64,000 bases of DNA from Phialocephala subalpina (lineage: Eukaryota > Ascomycota > Leotiomycetes > Helotiales > Mollisiaceae), in contig FJOG01000063.1 in the NCBI GenBank assembly GCA_900073065.1, positions 1,603-65,602 of the forward strand, written 5' to 3'. Shown here piece by piece: positions 1 through 12,254 of this stretch. Position 1 is the first letter of the stretch. Each line of letters starts with the position of its first letter. The notes below the pieces were generated by a model, which saw nothing but the letters and a program-made list of their open reading frames with translations, was not told the origin of the DNA and made no database searches. Position numbers and translations under genes: made by a program.

Positions 1-1112
1 TTAAAACTCGGAAAAATAAATTCTTTCGAGAAAATAAATCAAAGAAATTTCGAAAACCTTTTTAATTCCTTTCGATTATTCTAATAATTATATTTTAAGT
101 TTTAAAGTTTTATTAATTTAATTCTTTTTAATTATATATATTATATAAGTTTTATAATAAATTATTAATAATAAAAATTTTACGAAATTATTTAATATTA
201 TTATTAATTTTCGATTATTAATAATAATTATAATAATGATTATAAATAATATATTAACGCATTTGAATATTCAATTATTTTGCATTTGATTTTAGCCAAT
301 CAAAAGTCTCGTAATATAGAAAGGAGTGAAGCGTCTATTTGTAGTTTACTTTTAAAATTATTTATAAAGAGAATTAAAGAAAAAGCCTTAAGATTAACTT
401 GAGACTTGAGGAGCTAAAGCGAAAAGCTTTTCATTATGAAAAATTTGCGGTAATTAGAATGCCGAAATCCTACTAAAGCATTGTTCGGCCGGCCATGGGC
501 CTAAAACCTAATGGAATAAACAGCGCTTTCTTAGTAGAGTGTCTGAACTCTCCCGGTGTTCGGCGGGTGCAAGCGGAAAGGATTGTAGGGTTGGTTTGAG
601 GCTCGAGTATAGCATGCTAACAGCTAGTAGCCACCTCGCCCGGGGAGTCTCGAGAGCGGTAGATATATACCTTTCCCTTCTACCGTGGCTGTTGAAAGTG
701 AATGTCAGATGGTTAAGATCACGAGATATGGCGCCATAGGGTCCATTTAGGCATAGTCCAGGGGTACCCCCTCCCCCTATCGTGTATATATAGCCTACTA
801 GAACCCCCTTTTTATCATCAATCCAGTCCTGTTTTCCATCTCACAGTGAAGCTCAAAGTTAAGTAGTAACTTGTTTCTCTTAACGTAACTAGTAGTACAC
901 AATTAAAAGGTACTAGCGCTATAAATAAAGACCCTATAGTCTAAGCCAGCCTCTAAATAACTAGAATAGCACTATGTGACCTCGAATGCGCGAATACAGG
1001 AATACTCGAATGCACGAATGCGTAAATCCATTACCTATGGCCAAAAAACCCCCAAGCGGGGCGCCATAACGGATATACTGAATTGACATTCAAATCAATG
1101 ATGAGTTCACCA
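1..1112. other. AT-rich block followed by non-coding sequence
   Basis: Positions 1-480 consist almost wholly of A/T runs with no credible coding frame, the usual look of RIP-degraded repeat DNA in Pezizomycotina. At about 480 the composition changes sharply to balanced GC. The stretch 482-899 begins TGTTCGG, ends in TACACA, and has a TATA-like GTATATATAGC near 783, so it could be a solo LTR, but no second copy or coding region supports this. At 985-1030 the heptamer CGAATGC recurs three times. No gene is seen. Confidence 0.5.
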
Positions 1113-4100
1113 CTACCTATCCCTCTTAAAAATCTCCAAAATCCCCTCCCTCCCACTCACAACCGCGACATCCAACCCAGTCCTCCCCTTCCCATCCTCC
1201 TCCCTCGCATCAAGTCCTTTGCCCATCAACCACCTAAAACACTCGACACTCCCCATCCTCGCAACGCCATGCAATAACCCCTGACCCTTCGCATTCTTAA
1301 CTTTCAAATCCACTCCCTTTTCCTCAAACATCTGTAAATGCTCCCTGCAGAATCCTTCACTTGAGATTAAATTGAAGATTGGCGTTTCGCCGAGTGCATT
1401 GGGAGAATTGATGTCAACGCCGAGGGACCGGAATTTTGAGAATAAGGGAGCGGTAAGGGGTGATTTTTCCGAGTATAGCCCGGCGTAGGATACATATGTG
1501 AATTGTGAGGCGAGGTGGTGGAGTGCTGTGTTGCCTTTTGGATCCGCCTCCAATGGATCCGCACCTTTGGTGAGGAGGGGCTCGATAGCCCAGAGCTGTT
1601 TGTTTCGTAACGCGTGTTGGAGAGGTGTTGCCCCAGAATTGTCCTTTTGGATGGCGAGTTGAGAGCCTAGTTCATGGGATAGAATGAGAACGAAGTCTGT
1701 TGGGTCGTTGGCGTGCATGTATTCGTATCTTTCGCTGCTGGTGAGGAGATGATGGACGGCGTTCCTGCCATCGTTATCGATGGCTGTGATGTCTGCACCG
1801 TTGTTGAAGAGGAGTTGGACGGTGCTGATTTTTTGAACTGGCTTGGCGTTGGTTAGGCCGTTGCGGAAGTATTCTGAATTCGTGGAGCAGGCCGCCAAGA
1901 GTAGGGTCCTGCCTTGAGAATCGCGAGATTCAATGTTGGAAGCGAAGTTAGGATGGGAGATGAATGGCTCGATGATGCCGTCACTTTCGCATAGTTCGTG
2001 CAAGATGAAATCGCCTTTGTCGTTGTAGGGAAGGAACGGGTCCGCGCCGCCTCTGAGTAATGCCTCGATGATCGAAAGAATCTTTTCCCTCGACTCTGGT
2101 TTGTTGAATTCGCGACTGGCGGCGTAGTGGATAGGGTAAGACTCCTCGGCGACATCTCGAGAATCGAACATTAATCGCCGGAGGCCGTAACCTCTGTTCT
2201 CCCATTCATTTCCGGAAAGTTCTGGTTCTGGCTCTGGTTCTGGTTTGAGGTTGAGATCAGTCTTCATCTCGACGAGGAGATTGATGGTGTCCAGATCGAG
2301 TGCTTTAATTGCATCGAAGACGAACGGTTTCTTGCCTCCAGAAGCATCAGCACCGTATTTAATGAGATCACGGACAATGGCCGGGTATTGGCTGGCGTTG
2401 TTGAGGCACGTGAGGCCGTCTTCGCCGACGAAGTTTGGGTCTGCCCCATATCGAAGAAGGATCTCAGCAGCGACCTCGCCACGCCTGCTGTGGATCGCAA
2501 CGTGAAGTGCTCCGTTCTTGATCTCAGGGCTGACTCCATGCTGGAGTAGATATTCCAGGGCATGAGATTGCCACCAGTGTTGAGAGCTCGCAAGGACATG
2601 CAAAGCTGTGATGTTTTCCTTCTTGCACCTGGCGTTGATGTCCACTTTGAAATCGTCGACTAGTACCTTTATGACATCCAGATTCCAGATTTTCCTCCCG
2701 CAGGCGATGAGCAATAGTTGCTTGAGTCTGCCAGGGAGGTTGACATTCGTCTTCTCAGTTTCTTCGATCCATGCGTCATTCATCAGAGCTGCATCAGCTC
2801 CATATTTCTTCAGAAGAGTCGCATAGCCAAATTTGACCAAAAGAGTGATGCATGACCCTCCATGCCAGTCAGGCTTGAGGAGATCGGCATCCAGCTTTTT
2901 GAGTTCAGCGATCCCTACCTCATTCTCTGTCTTGAGGAGTGCTTGAAAAATTGGGAGATTGTCCTCACCAGGTTTGACAATGTTTTTCAAGATGCCAGGT
3001 GAAGATTGGCTTCGAAGCAGAACGTACTTCTCGACGTAGTCATTCCATGGCTCATAGAAGCGCCAATCATCCTCATCATCTTCATTTTCCTCAGACTTCG
3101 GCACATCCTCGCGCTTCAGCGATTTTGACAGCTCAAGCAGTTCATCGGCCATAGCCTCGCAATCGTTATCCAGCGCACGAATAAAAGCATTCGACCCACG
3201 TCCTACATATGGATCCCGCAGATCACCGTCTACCATGAAGGAGATGTCTGCACCATGAGCGACAAGAAGTCTAATAATTTCGCGGCATCCAATCTTATCA
3301 GCTTCCTCTTTAATTTCGGACTTGTTGGATCTGCTGTTCTCGTTGTCACCACCATACGGTCTGTTGAGCTCCGACAGCTTGACCCCAGGGGCTGAAATGT
3401 AATATACTCGATAATCATGCTTGCGGTTCTTCCAGAGTAAGTCTTCGTCGCGGATTTCGCTACACACGTCTAGTGGTGTGAGTCCCTTGTTGTCCTCGAT
3501 ATTGACGTTGGAGGCGCCCAAGCTCAGAAGAATTGCGACAGTCTCTGATCGTCCTGATCTTGCGGCATAATGCAGAGCAGTTCTACCTTCAATGTCTCTC
3601 TGGTCGATTATTTGGGCCTGTTCTCTCTTGATATATTCTTCAACCAAAAGTCCGACAACATTAGTCTGTCGTGACCTGGCTGCAACGTGAAGGGGAGACA
3701 GACCTTCGAGAGTGAAGACTGCGAGGTCCGCGCCTTCGTTCAAAAGCTCTCTGACTTGAGGCTCACAGAGACTTGCTGCAAGGTGAATGGGGCAAACGCC
3801 GCTGTCATCCACAGCGTTCACATCCAAATTGCATTTCGGCCCAAGTAGAAATTTGAACGGGTCGGTTTTGTAACTGCTCCATCTCATGTCTCCTCGCCAC
3901 ATACTCGAGGCAGTATGAAACGGTGTTTGCCCAACGTTGTTGCGCATAGATGGTGACACCCCAAGCTCGAGAAGAAGATTAAACAGGGCGAGTTGCTTGT
4001 CTGCACTATACGCTGGCTGTTGCCTGGCGATTTGATGGAATAGAGTGTTACCTGCAAAGTCTGTCCATAATGGATCCGCACCCTTTTCGACAAACTTGCG

Positions 4101-7100
4101 CAGCATATCAACTCCATCATCCTTTGCACAACAATAGTGGAGGACGGTACGCCCTTTAAAGTCACGCGCGTTGATATCGGCTCCGGCTTCGACCAGACAC
4201 TCAAAATATGAGAAGATGCTATTGTCGTGCTCTAGCGCTTGTAGTAGAACAGTGCGACCTTGGACTGTCTTGCTTTCCAAGTCGGCCCCTGCAGCAAGCA
4301 ATGCCCGCAGCAATTCTTCTTGGCGTAACCATGAATGCATATTGTGTATAGCGGTATTTCCTTTCTTGTTCTTCTTGTTTGGGTCTACGCCATTTTCCAA
4401 AAGGACTTTCGCTCTGGTAACTGACGGAGAGTAACCTTCCATTGCCACATGTAAGGGAGTATTTCCTTCATTGTCCTGGACGTTACAATCTGCTCCGAAT
4501 TTGATTAATACAGTAGGATCTGCAGCACCGTAAATAGGAGTGCGCCCGTTACTGGCAAGCCGAGCGTTTAAATCGGCCCCGCGAGAGACCAGAAGACCGA
4601 CAACCTTTTCCGACCTCTGAGTTCCTAAGTGAAGAACGGTGGATCCAGATTTAGTCGGAAGAGAGGCGTCTGCGCCGTGGTCTAGCAGAAACTCGACGAT
4701 CTCCGGATAAGGCTCTTTCGGGTCCCAGCCGCTGCTTCCGGTAAGGACCTAATGGAAAGGGGTGGTTCCGGTGCCATCATATTCATTGATATCGCACCCT
4801 GCATCCAATAGCATCTGGAACCCCCTCAACACCACCTGGACTGAGTGTTTTGATGTGTGGGAATCTTGGGCATAGGCATGAAGTGGGGTATACTTGATGC
4901 GGTCCTCTGCTCCCATGCAACGCACGCCTGTATTGTCGAATAGAAAGTTAGACCTGATATTGACATCTGCGCCGAGGTGGAGCAATTTCTCCATTGATTC
5001 AACATCATGCGCATGCGCGGCTAAGTGGATGAGAGTCCTGTGGTTGATCTGCCTGTTGACATCGACACGCGAATCGGTGAGGATGGCGAGCACAGTCTCT
5101 GTCTTTCCGCAATTAGCGGCCCAACACAGTGCTTTGCTCAACCCTTCGACATCTAGGTGCGGTAAGAATTACTCGACAGTCTTCGCATGCCCGTATGTCG
5201 AAGCATACTCCAAAGCTGTGTTTCTCTTTGTTCGAGCGGCATTTCCACACCAATTTCCTGGATCCTCCTTGGTCTTGGGTGTCAAAGGGTCTACACCCGC
5301 CGCAAGAAGTATCTTGACAACGCCAGAGCGATTGGCAGAAGAAGCTAGATGAAGTGGCGTATGGCCACGCTTGTCATCTGGGTTATTGGAAGCGCCACGC
5401 TCGAGGAGCGTTCTCACGACATTCACGTGACCATTGGAGGCAGCGTGGTGGAGGGATCTCTGACCTTGCGGGTCGAGGCATTCGATATCTTGTCCGAGTT
5501 GGATGAGATGCTTGGTATATGCAGCCAGTCCTTTTGAGGCAACGAGGTGAAGAGGAGATGGCTCTCCATCGAATTCTGGCTCCAACAATGTCATGTAGAG
5601 AGAAAAGGTTTCGGGGTCAGCGACCAGCAAACGATCCATCAGGAGAAACAGAGTCTCGTCTGATTCTTCAGTCTTCAAGATATGGTAATACAAATAATTC
5701 AATGAGTAGTCCAGGAATGGTAGAGTCATTCGCGCATTCTTAGTCATACACTTTGGCCGCGAGGTGTTTTCGTCCTCTTTTGAACTCAGCTCTCGCAAAC
5801 CTGAGAGAAGATACTCGACGCAGAGCTTGGCCATAGAAACATGAGTATCGTGGCCGCTGATGCAGGGGAACTGCTCCACGTCGGCATCGGTGTTGTGCCT
5901 CCCAACATCGGTGAGAAATTCGGTCAAGGAGTGGTGGATGATTGATACTGTTTCATCCTCTAGAATCTCAAGTAATGGTCCACAGCCATGCCTAATGATA
6001 GATTTGGTGTCTTGGGGCGATGTTTGTCCTGATGCAATGAGTCGGGTTTCCGAGTTTCTATCGACGAAGTCTGTGATAGCGGCTAGTTCAAGCAATCGAA
6101 GTGGTCGCGAAGCGTGTGTGACGGACTGCAGGATGAACAACTGAAGCTCCTGTGATGTTCCCGTTCGCTCCGAGTGGTCGGAAAGCATTCTGCTGTACAT
6201 TTGACCTAGACCAATTGGCAGCTTTTGAAGAGCATCGTCGACCTTCGTAGGTTCATCGCCGAACTCCAACAGCTGATCCAGCATGAGACGCGCATACAAA
6301 ATAGTCCTTCGGACTGCCTGCTCAACACTTGCTCAATCATGTGTTGCAGTTCTACTGGCAATTTCGTCTTGTGAAGTCGTGTTTGAATATACAGTGAAAT
6401 ATCCTGATGAACTAATTGGGACTGTAGTAGGATTTGAGCGACTGAGGGTTCAGAGAGTGCCTTTTCGACACATGGCAGTGGGCGACTCGTGATGAAGACC
6501 TTGATGGTGGAGGGGCTTTTTCGACCAAGGTCGATGAGTTTGCGCATGAATTTCTCATTGTCGAGGTCCATCTCGTCAATAGCATCCGCAATACAGTAGA
6601 CTCGCTGACGTTCGGATAAAGCCTGAACAAGAAGATCCCAAAGTTCATCGAACGCCATGCTATCAAGAGTGCGGCGATTCTCCAGCAGACTGTTGATTTT
6701 GAGCTGAAGCGAAGGCGAGAATCCAAGTATCTGGGCAAGCCAGTCGCGAAGCAAGGATTGTGGCGTTTTGTTAGTTGAAATGGTCTGTCGGAAGAAGAAG
6801 CTGAGGACTGGCACTCTCTCAGTAGAAGCCATCGCAGCCACGTGAGCAGCAACGACCGACTTTCCAGAGCCAGCGACACCTTTAAGCCACAATGTACCGT
6901 GGTTTGGATCTTGGAGCCATTGCTGATATTGGTCGGTTTTCTGAATCCATTCTCCAGTGCCTGGGACAAACGAAGACAAGTGCTTCTTGTACTCGCTAGA
7001 TTCAGCTTCGTACTCGGTTGGTTGAAGCCATTGTCGAATTTTCAGAACATCTTCAGGAGATTGTGGAAGCAAGCCGGTGGAATTGAAACCAGCGAGGTCT

Positions 7101-7162
7101 TTATCGTTGACGACGACAAAATCCTGGTCTTCGTGAGTCATGCTGTGGTCGGACATTTTCAC
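1113..7162 (-). pseudogene. NACHT-ankyrin (STAND/NLR-like) gene, broken
   Basis: A STAND-type NTPase with a C-terminal ankyrin array, the architecture of fungal NOD-like receptors implicated in heterokaryon incompatibility. The start at 7162 gives a short leader, then Walker A GVAGSGKS (residues 95-102), Walker B IADAIDEMD (191-199) and the sensor-like FITSRP. From about 5500 down to 1113 there are more than twenty ankyrin repeats (G-x-TPLH-x-A, LL-x-x-GAD). Three lesions break one otherwise continuous reading: a one-base frameshift at the A4 run 6298-6301 (T4 on the coding strand), just before the expected F-L-Y-A-R-L-M motif; TAA at 5169-5171; and TAG at 4749-4751 inside a TPFH ankyrin turn. 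Both stops are in frame with the flanking ankyrin sequence and fit CAA and TGG changed by C-to-T at CpA. Repaired length would be about 2,000 residues. Not expected to make a full product, unless the assembly is wrong. Confidence 0.85.
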
Positions 7163-8496
7163 TATTCGGTTGCCGTGATGTTCTCTCAGCGTTTGGTCGT
7201 CGTGTTTTCCGAGCGTGTTTCTGCTTCAGTAACGCTGCCAGGTGTATGTTATGAATACAGGCCACAGGCAGCAGCATCTTTGTAGGACTCATGATTGTGA
7301 GTCCTAGATCTCGATGCTGGACGTCGTGCTGTGCCATGCTTGGCGTGATTGGAGGATTGGGAACGAGGAAACGGTGAGAGCCTTGAAGAATTCAAGGCGG
7401 CAGTTTGGCGTCGGTTTCACGTGATGCCAGTCACTCTTGATTTTTTGGATGTTGCATGAACATCTTCTTTCCAAGTTCAACAATTTCGAAACTTACTTCC
7501 AGCTGGAAGATGAATCCCGAGAACACAGAGAGCTCACAGCTACGAAAGAGCCTCAGCTCACGTGAACTTCCAAATGTTAGTCAGCGGCCCGATGACCTTC
7601 CAGGGATCCGCAGCTCATCAAATGTCAAGCTTTTTCTCGCCACTTTTCCTCTTCATCTGAGACAACAAGCTGGCAACAACCACTCCACCACCTTGAGATT
7701 GGAAAGATCAGACGCATCCAGACCAGGACAGCACCCTCTCACGGTGGCCAAATCTGATATATCCCAGACGCAGATGCACGATTCGGGGCGAAACGATGTG
7801 GACCTGCAGCAACGTTTACCAGGCTGATGGAGACTTGGTACTCCCCACTACGGACGACTCGAAACGGCTATGCAAGGTACCACCAGGTCACGCGCCCGAC
7901 TTCTTCAACAAGTTAGCAATGGCAATCCTTTGCCAACCTCAAGTACCCCACTGCAGTCGTTGGTCGTACCTTGCTCGAGCCCACTTCTGCGTGAAGTTGA
8001 TGGAACAAAACAAACTGGGCAGATATGAGTGGCCAAATCTTGACCCCTTCCTCTGAATCGAAACAGATTGGGCAGGTACAAAATCCTCCGCTTAAACATT
8101 TTGCCCGGAATCGAAACAAATCATATCGGCCAGGATTGGCCAGATCCAGCGTGGACAACATCAAATTGATGAACAAGTCGTCACGATGCGCCATGCATGG
8201 AAGACAAGCGTCTTCGGTGGTCGTCGGCATGAAGAAACCTTATTTCGCATGCGAGTACATATACTTTTGACTTTTCCTGACTTCAATATTACCCGGTTAT
8301 CGCAAGATTCTCTTCTTTCTCCTTCCCCATTCATTCTTTTCGCCTTGACGGCATAGCTGGGCCTGGTCCTGCATTTTACACTCTTTCAAACTACAAAGGC
8401 CGCTGCTCGAATCCCCAATTTCTTACCAAGCCGTACATTCATTCAGTTCTAAAAACAACACTCCTTTACCACTGTATAGATACGAAGATTTTCAAG
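7163..8496. promoter_or_regulatory. Intergenic region between NACHT-ankyrin gene and CDH gene
   Basis: About 1.3 kb with no convincing gene; the short open frames in it show no recognisable motif. It must hold the upstream regions of both flanking genes, which are divergently transcribed. Pyrimidine-rich sequence at 8310-8340 and 8420-8470 precedes the cellobiose dehydrogenase start, as is common in fungal promoters. No specific regulator site is claimed. Confidence 0.4.
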
Positions 8497-10981
8497 ATGC
8501 GAACCTTTACCACATTTCTTGCGCTTGCCGCAGGTGCTTGTGCTCAATCTTCAGCATACACCGACGATGTTACCGGCATCACTTTTCAAGGTTACACAGA
8601 TTCGACTACCGGCTTCAAGTACGGCATGGCTGTACCAACAACCCCAGCCACGGACTTCATTGGTCAGATGGTAAGTACCTATATTTTGTGTTAAAAGCTT
8701 CTTGACTAACGCCTCTAGATCGTCCCCTCAAACGGTACCGGATATGGAGGTGTTTCTTTGACCGGAGAGATGGTGGGCAGCCTACTCATCGTTGCGTGGC
8801 CCAACTCGGATTCCGTCATGGCATCTCTGTTTGAGACCAGGTATGTGGAAGTGAAAGTGTAGTTCGGCTTGTTGTACTGACATATTTTAAAGCGGATACA
8901 CTTCTCCCCAAGTCTACAGCAACTCCAGCATCTCTTTGAACCCCATCGCCAACGGTACTTTCGTCAACTCGACACACATGGCTTACACATTCTTATGTAC
9001 GGGCTGCATCACGGGCAACTCCCTTTCATTCTCAGCCAGCACTTCCTCTATCGTTATAGGCTGGGCTATGTCTGCCAAGACCGTTACCAACCCAACCTCA
9101 GCTTCAGCAGCCACCTTTGTCTATCATGAGCAAGGTTATGGTGACTTTGGCCTCACTCTCTCCGCTGCCGAATCGGCTTCTTATCCTACCTGGGCCGGCA
9201 TGGCAACTGCTGCTTCCAACACGACCACCTCTTCAAACTCGACCTGCTCCTCTACCTCATCCAACACAACTGCCACCATCTCAAACTCAACCTATGACTA
9301 CATCGTCGCTGGTGCTGGACCCGCTGGTATCATTGTCGCTGAGCGTCTGGCTGAGACTGGCAAGTCTGTCCTCTTGCTCGAGCAAGGTGCTGAGTCTACC
9401 TACGCCACAGGTGGACGTAGCACTGTCAGCTGGAACGATACCATCACTCAATACGACGTTCCAGCTATGGATTACTATCTTACCTCAGCACCAGACACCA
9501 GCGAATACTGCACTGACACTGCCAACATGGCCGGATGCATTCTTGGAGGTGGAACCATGGTCAATGCTATGATGTTTGTCCGACCTCAAGCAGCTGACTT
9601 CGACGACAAGTGGCCCACGGGCTGGAAGTGGTCCGATGTCAGCGCATCTGCTGAAAAGTTGTACGAACGCAACCCAGGCACCACACTCTCCTCCATGGAC
9701 GACCAGCGTTACGACCAACAAGTCTTCTCTACCCTCCAGAAGTTCTTTGGCAGCGCCATGGGTTTCACTCAAGTCGATGCCATTGAGTCCCCCAACGCCA
9801 AGACAGCTGTCTATTCCTACCCTCCATGGGATGCCCAGAATGGTCTCCGAGCCGGACCCGTCAAGTCCTACCTCCCACTCGCCAACGCCCTTTTCAACTT
9901 CAAGCTCTCGCTCTACACCAAGATGATCCGCGCCATCCGCTCCAACTCCACCGTTACCGGCGTAGAAGTCGAATCCGTCTCCACCGGCGCCCGTCAAATC
10001 ATTAACCTCAACGCCGGCGGCTCTGTCATCCTCGCTGGAGGAGCAATGGCATCACCTCGTCTCCTTTACAACTCTGGTATCGGTCCCACTGACCAAATCA
10101 CCACCGTCCAAAACGGCTGCCAGGGCGTCACTCTTCCAGATGAAAGCGAATGGATCAATCTTCCTGTCGGCCAGAACCTCCGCGACCACCCTATCTTCAC
10201 ATTGAAGTTCAACGCTACAAGTATCACTGATACCATGTTGGCCACGGAATTCACGTCTCCCAACCAAACTGACATTGATCTCTTCGCCCAAGGCTCTGGG
10301 CCATTGGCACAATCCGGCCAACGATTCAACTTCTGGACGAGTCTCAACAGCACAAACGGCACTCGTTTCTTCCAAGGAACATGTTCCTCTCAAACCGACG
10401 GAATCGTGAACATCAAGCTCTACCTCACCCACGGCCTCACCTCAACCGGTGTTCTCGGTATCACCTCCAACGGCGCCACAGAGTTCACCACCGACCCATG
10501 GATGAACACTGACGCTGACCGCATCGCCGTAACAACAATGATCGACTCCATCTTTTCCGCTGCTCGCAACTCTTCTATCCTGACTCCGGCCGACTCCACC
10601 GCTACCGGTGCTTCTATCGTCGCAGCTAACTCATATGTTCAAGGAGATCACTTCGTCGGCACTACAATCATGGGCGAGACGAATGATGGGAATAGTGTGG
10701 TGGATACAAACACTAAGATCTGGGGAATGGACAACCTTTTCGTTGTCGATGCTTCTATTCACCCGGATCTCCCAACTGGAAATACACAGGCTATTGTTAT
10801 GGTTGTTGCTGAGCATGCGGCTGCTAAGATCGTTGCTCTTGGATCATCCAATTCCACTGGAACCACCACAACTACTGGTGCCGTTGCTCCTTACGCCAAC
10901 AGCACTTCCACTGTGGGCAGCGCTGTACCATCTGGAACAGTTGCTGTTGCCGGTGATGACGATGATGATGACTGCTACTAA
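8497..10981 (+). CDS. cdh: Cellobiose dehydrogenase (AA8 cytochrome + AA3_1 flavodehydrogenase)
   Basis: Secreted haemoflavoenzyme that oxidises cellobiose and passes electrons through its cytochrome domain to lytic polysaccharide monooxygenases. Exons 8497-8670, 8719-8840 and 8893-10981 join in phase (introns of 48 and 52 nt, GT-AG, branch sites CTAAC and CTGAC) to give 794 residues. Residues 1-16 form a signal peptide. The AA8 cytochrome domain has the expected haem ligands: Met76 in L-T-G-E-M-V-G and His177 in F-V-Y-H-E. An Asn/Ser/Thr-rich linker leads to the GMC domain with dinucleotide motif VAGAGPAG (about residue 236), a GMC signature G-C-I-L-G-G-G-T-M-V-N-A, and the catalytic pair His685 (GDHFVG) and Asn729 (PTGNTQA). 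There is no C-terminal CBM1; the protein ends in a Ser/Thr-rich stretch and DDDDDDCY. All key residues are present, so it looks functional. Confidence 0.93.
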
Positions 10982-11810
10982 GTGCCACATATGTATGATA
11001 GGATAGGAAAGAGAGAGTCAAGTGTGGAGTGTCTTCTTGTATATACTTTGTTCATTGAATGAACTTGTCTTCAATGCCACGAATCGAAAGATTGTATGTT
11101 CCAAATCTTTTCCTCTTCCTCATTATAACTCCACACCAGATGGCTTATCGCAGTATAGTCGAGTATTCCAAAGCTTCCGGGTCCAAACTTCCAAGTGGAA
11201 CTTACCCCGCTCTCAGTCCTTTCCCTTTCCAAATCTTCGACATATACAGCATCACATCACCGAAGATCCGCGTCACTTTTTATGTGTTATATTTGTGGAG
11301 TATGAAATATGGCGGTTAAGGTCTTCGGAAACTGTGGGTTGTTAATGCTAAGGTGCGAGTGATTTGAGGGCCACCAGGACCTTCGAAGTTGAGGCTTTTC
11401 ACATCCGTGGACTTCATTTCCGAGGGTTCTAGCTTTTGCGCATTCCCGGCCTGGCTGCCGGTGCTGTGGATCATAAGTTTTGAGAGTTCTGGTTCTTGAG
11501 GCTTTCAGGAATTGAGGAATCTTTTGATTGATGATTCCGTCGCAGGGTGATGGAAGGGGCGGGGTGGATGTTGGTGGTCCGCTGCACCATCGGATCCGAA
11601 CGGACTTTTGCCCATGAGTTGAGGTTCGTTCAGGCTTCCGTCACTGTACTAGGCTGGAGAGGCGCAGCGAGCTTTCAGGGGCTTCATCTCTAAATTTCAA
11701 CAGTATCGATCGCTATTTCAGCAATTCGTTTACCCTTCTTACCCTGCACTCGCGCTCTTTTTCACTTCTCCTTCAAATTATTGACAGAGACCTCTAGCGG
11801 CGGAGTCAAA
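10982..11810. other. Intergenic region downstream of CDH
   Basis: The first 100 bases or so probably hold the 3' untranslated region of the dehydrogenase gene. The rest shows no coding frame with family motifs. CT-rich sequence at 11750-11790 (CTTCTCCTTC) directly precedes the short oxidoreductase stump and is probably its old promoter or 5' leader. Confidence 0.35.
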
Positions 11811-11948
11811 ATGGCCAGTATTGCTAGTAGAATAATTCCCCGAAATGCGAGCGACTTGCGCTTCAATGTGAGGCTTATCTTCATGCGCTTTAATTAAGCT
11901 AAAATACTTTGAAAACAGATCATAGGTGCTGGTATTGTCAGGTCCTGA
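11811..11948 (+). pseudogene. 5' stump of an FAD-dependent oxidoreductase
   Basis: An ATG at 11811 opens a 19-codon frame (11811-11867), followed by a plausible 51-nt intron (GTGAGG at 11868, CAG ending at 11918). The second exon reads I-I-G-A-G-I-V before running into R-S-stop at 11946-11948. NIIGAGIVG is the classic start of the Rossmann beta-alpha-beta FAD motif in class A flavoprotein monooxygenases of the salicylate hydroxylase type. Similarity ends within this motif and nothing downstream continues the domain, so the gene appears cut by a deletion or rearrangement about 300 bases upstream of the NACHT gene. The family call rests on this short motif and the exon-intron placement only. 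Confidence 0.45.
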
Positions 11949-12254
11949 TTTCAATGGATCAAAGTTCAGAAGCCTATCAGTAAGCGATTGAACTTTCGTG
12001 ATGAGAAATGGTGGCTTGCATCGTGCTTTGATAGAGCCAATTGGGGTTCCCGGACTGGGTTGTGCTATATGTGAATGCAGCCGCCATATTTAAGGCTGGA
12101 CAAATGTCAACTTCAGCTGGTGATACCCAACCCTCCTTTGTTGTTGCTTGCACTTGTTCGCCTTGCGAGACTGTCTTAAGTTTTGTATTTTTTTGTCGTT
12201 CTTCGCGGACCTCTGCTGATTTTGGCGACTGGCAGCTGGTCAAGTCGTGTGCGA

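Noticed and set aside
1..480. AT-rich block as centromere or mitochondrial insertion
   Set aside because: Too short to judge and without mitochondrial genes; decayed repeat DNA is simpler.
9485..9997. Long antisense open frame within the CDH gene
   Set aside because: Third-position bias of a GC-rich coding exon explains it; the + strand has all family motifs.
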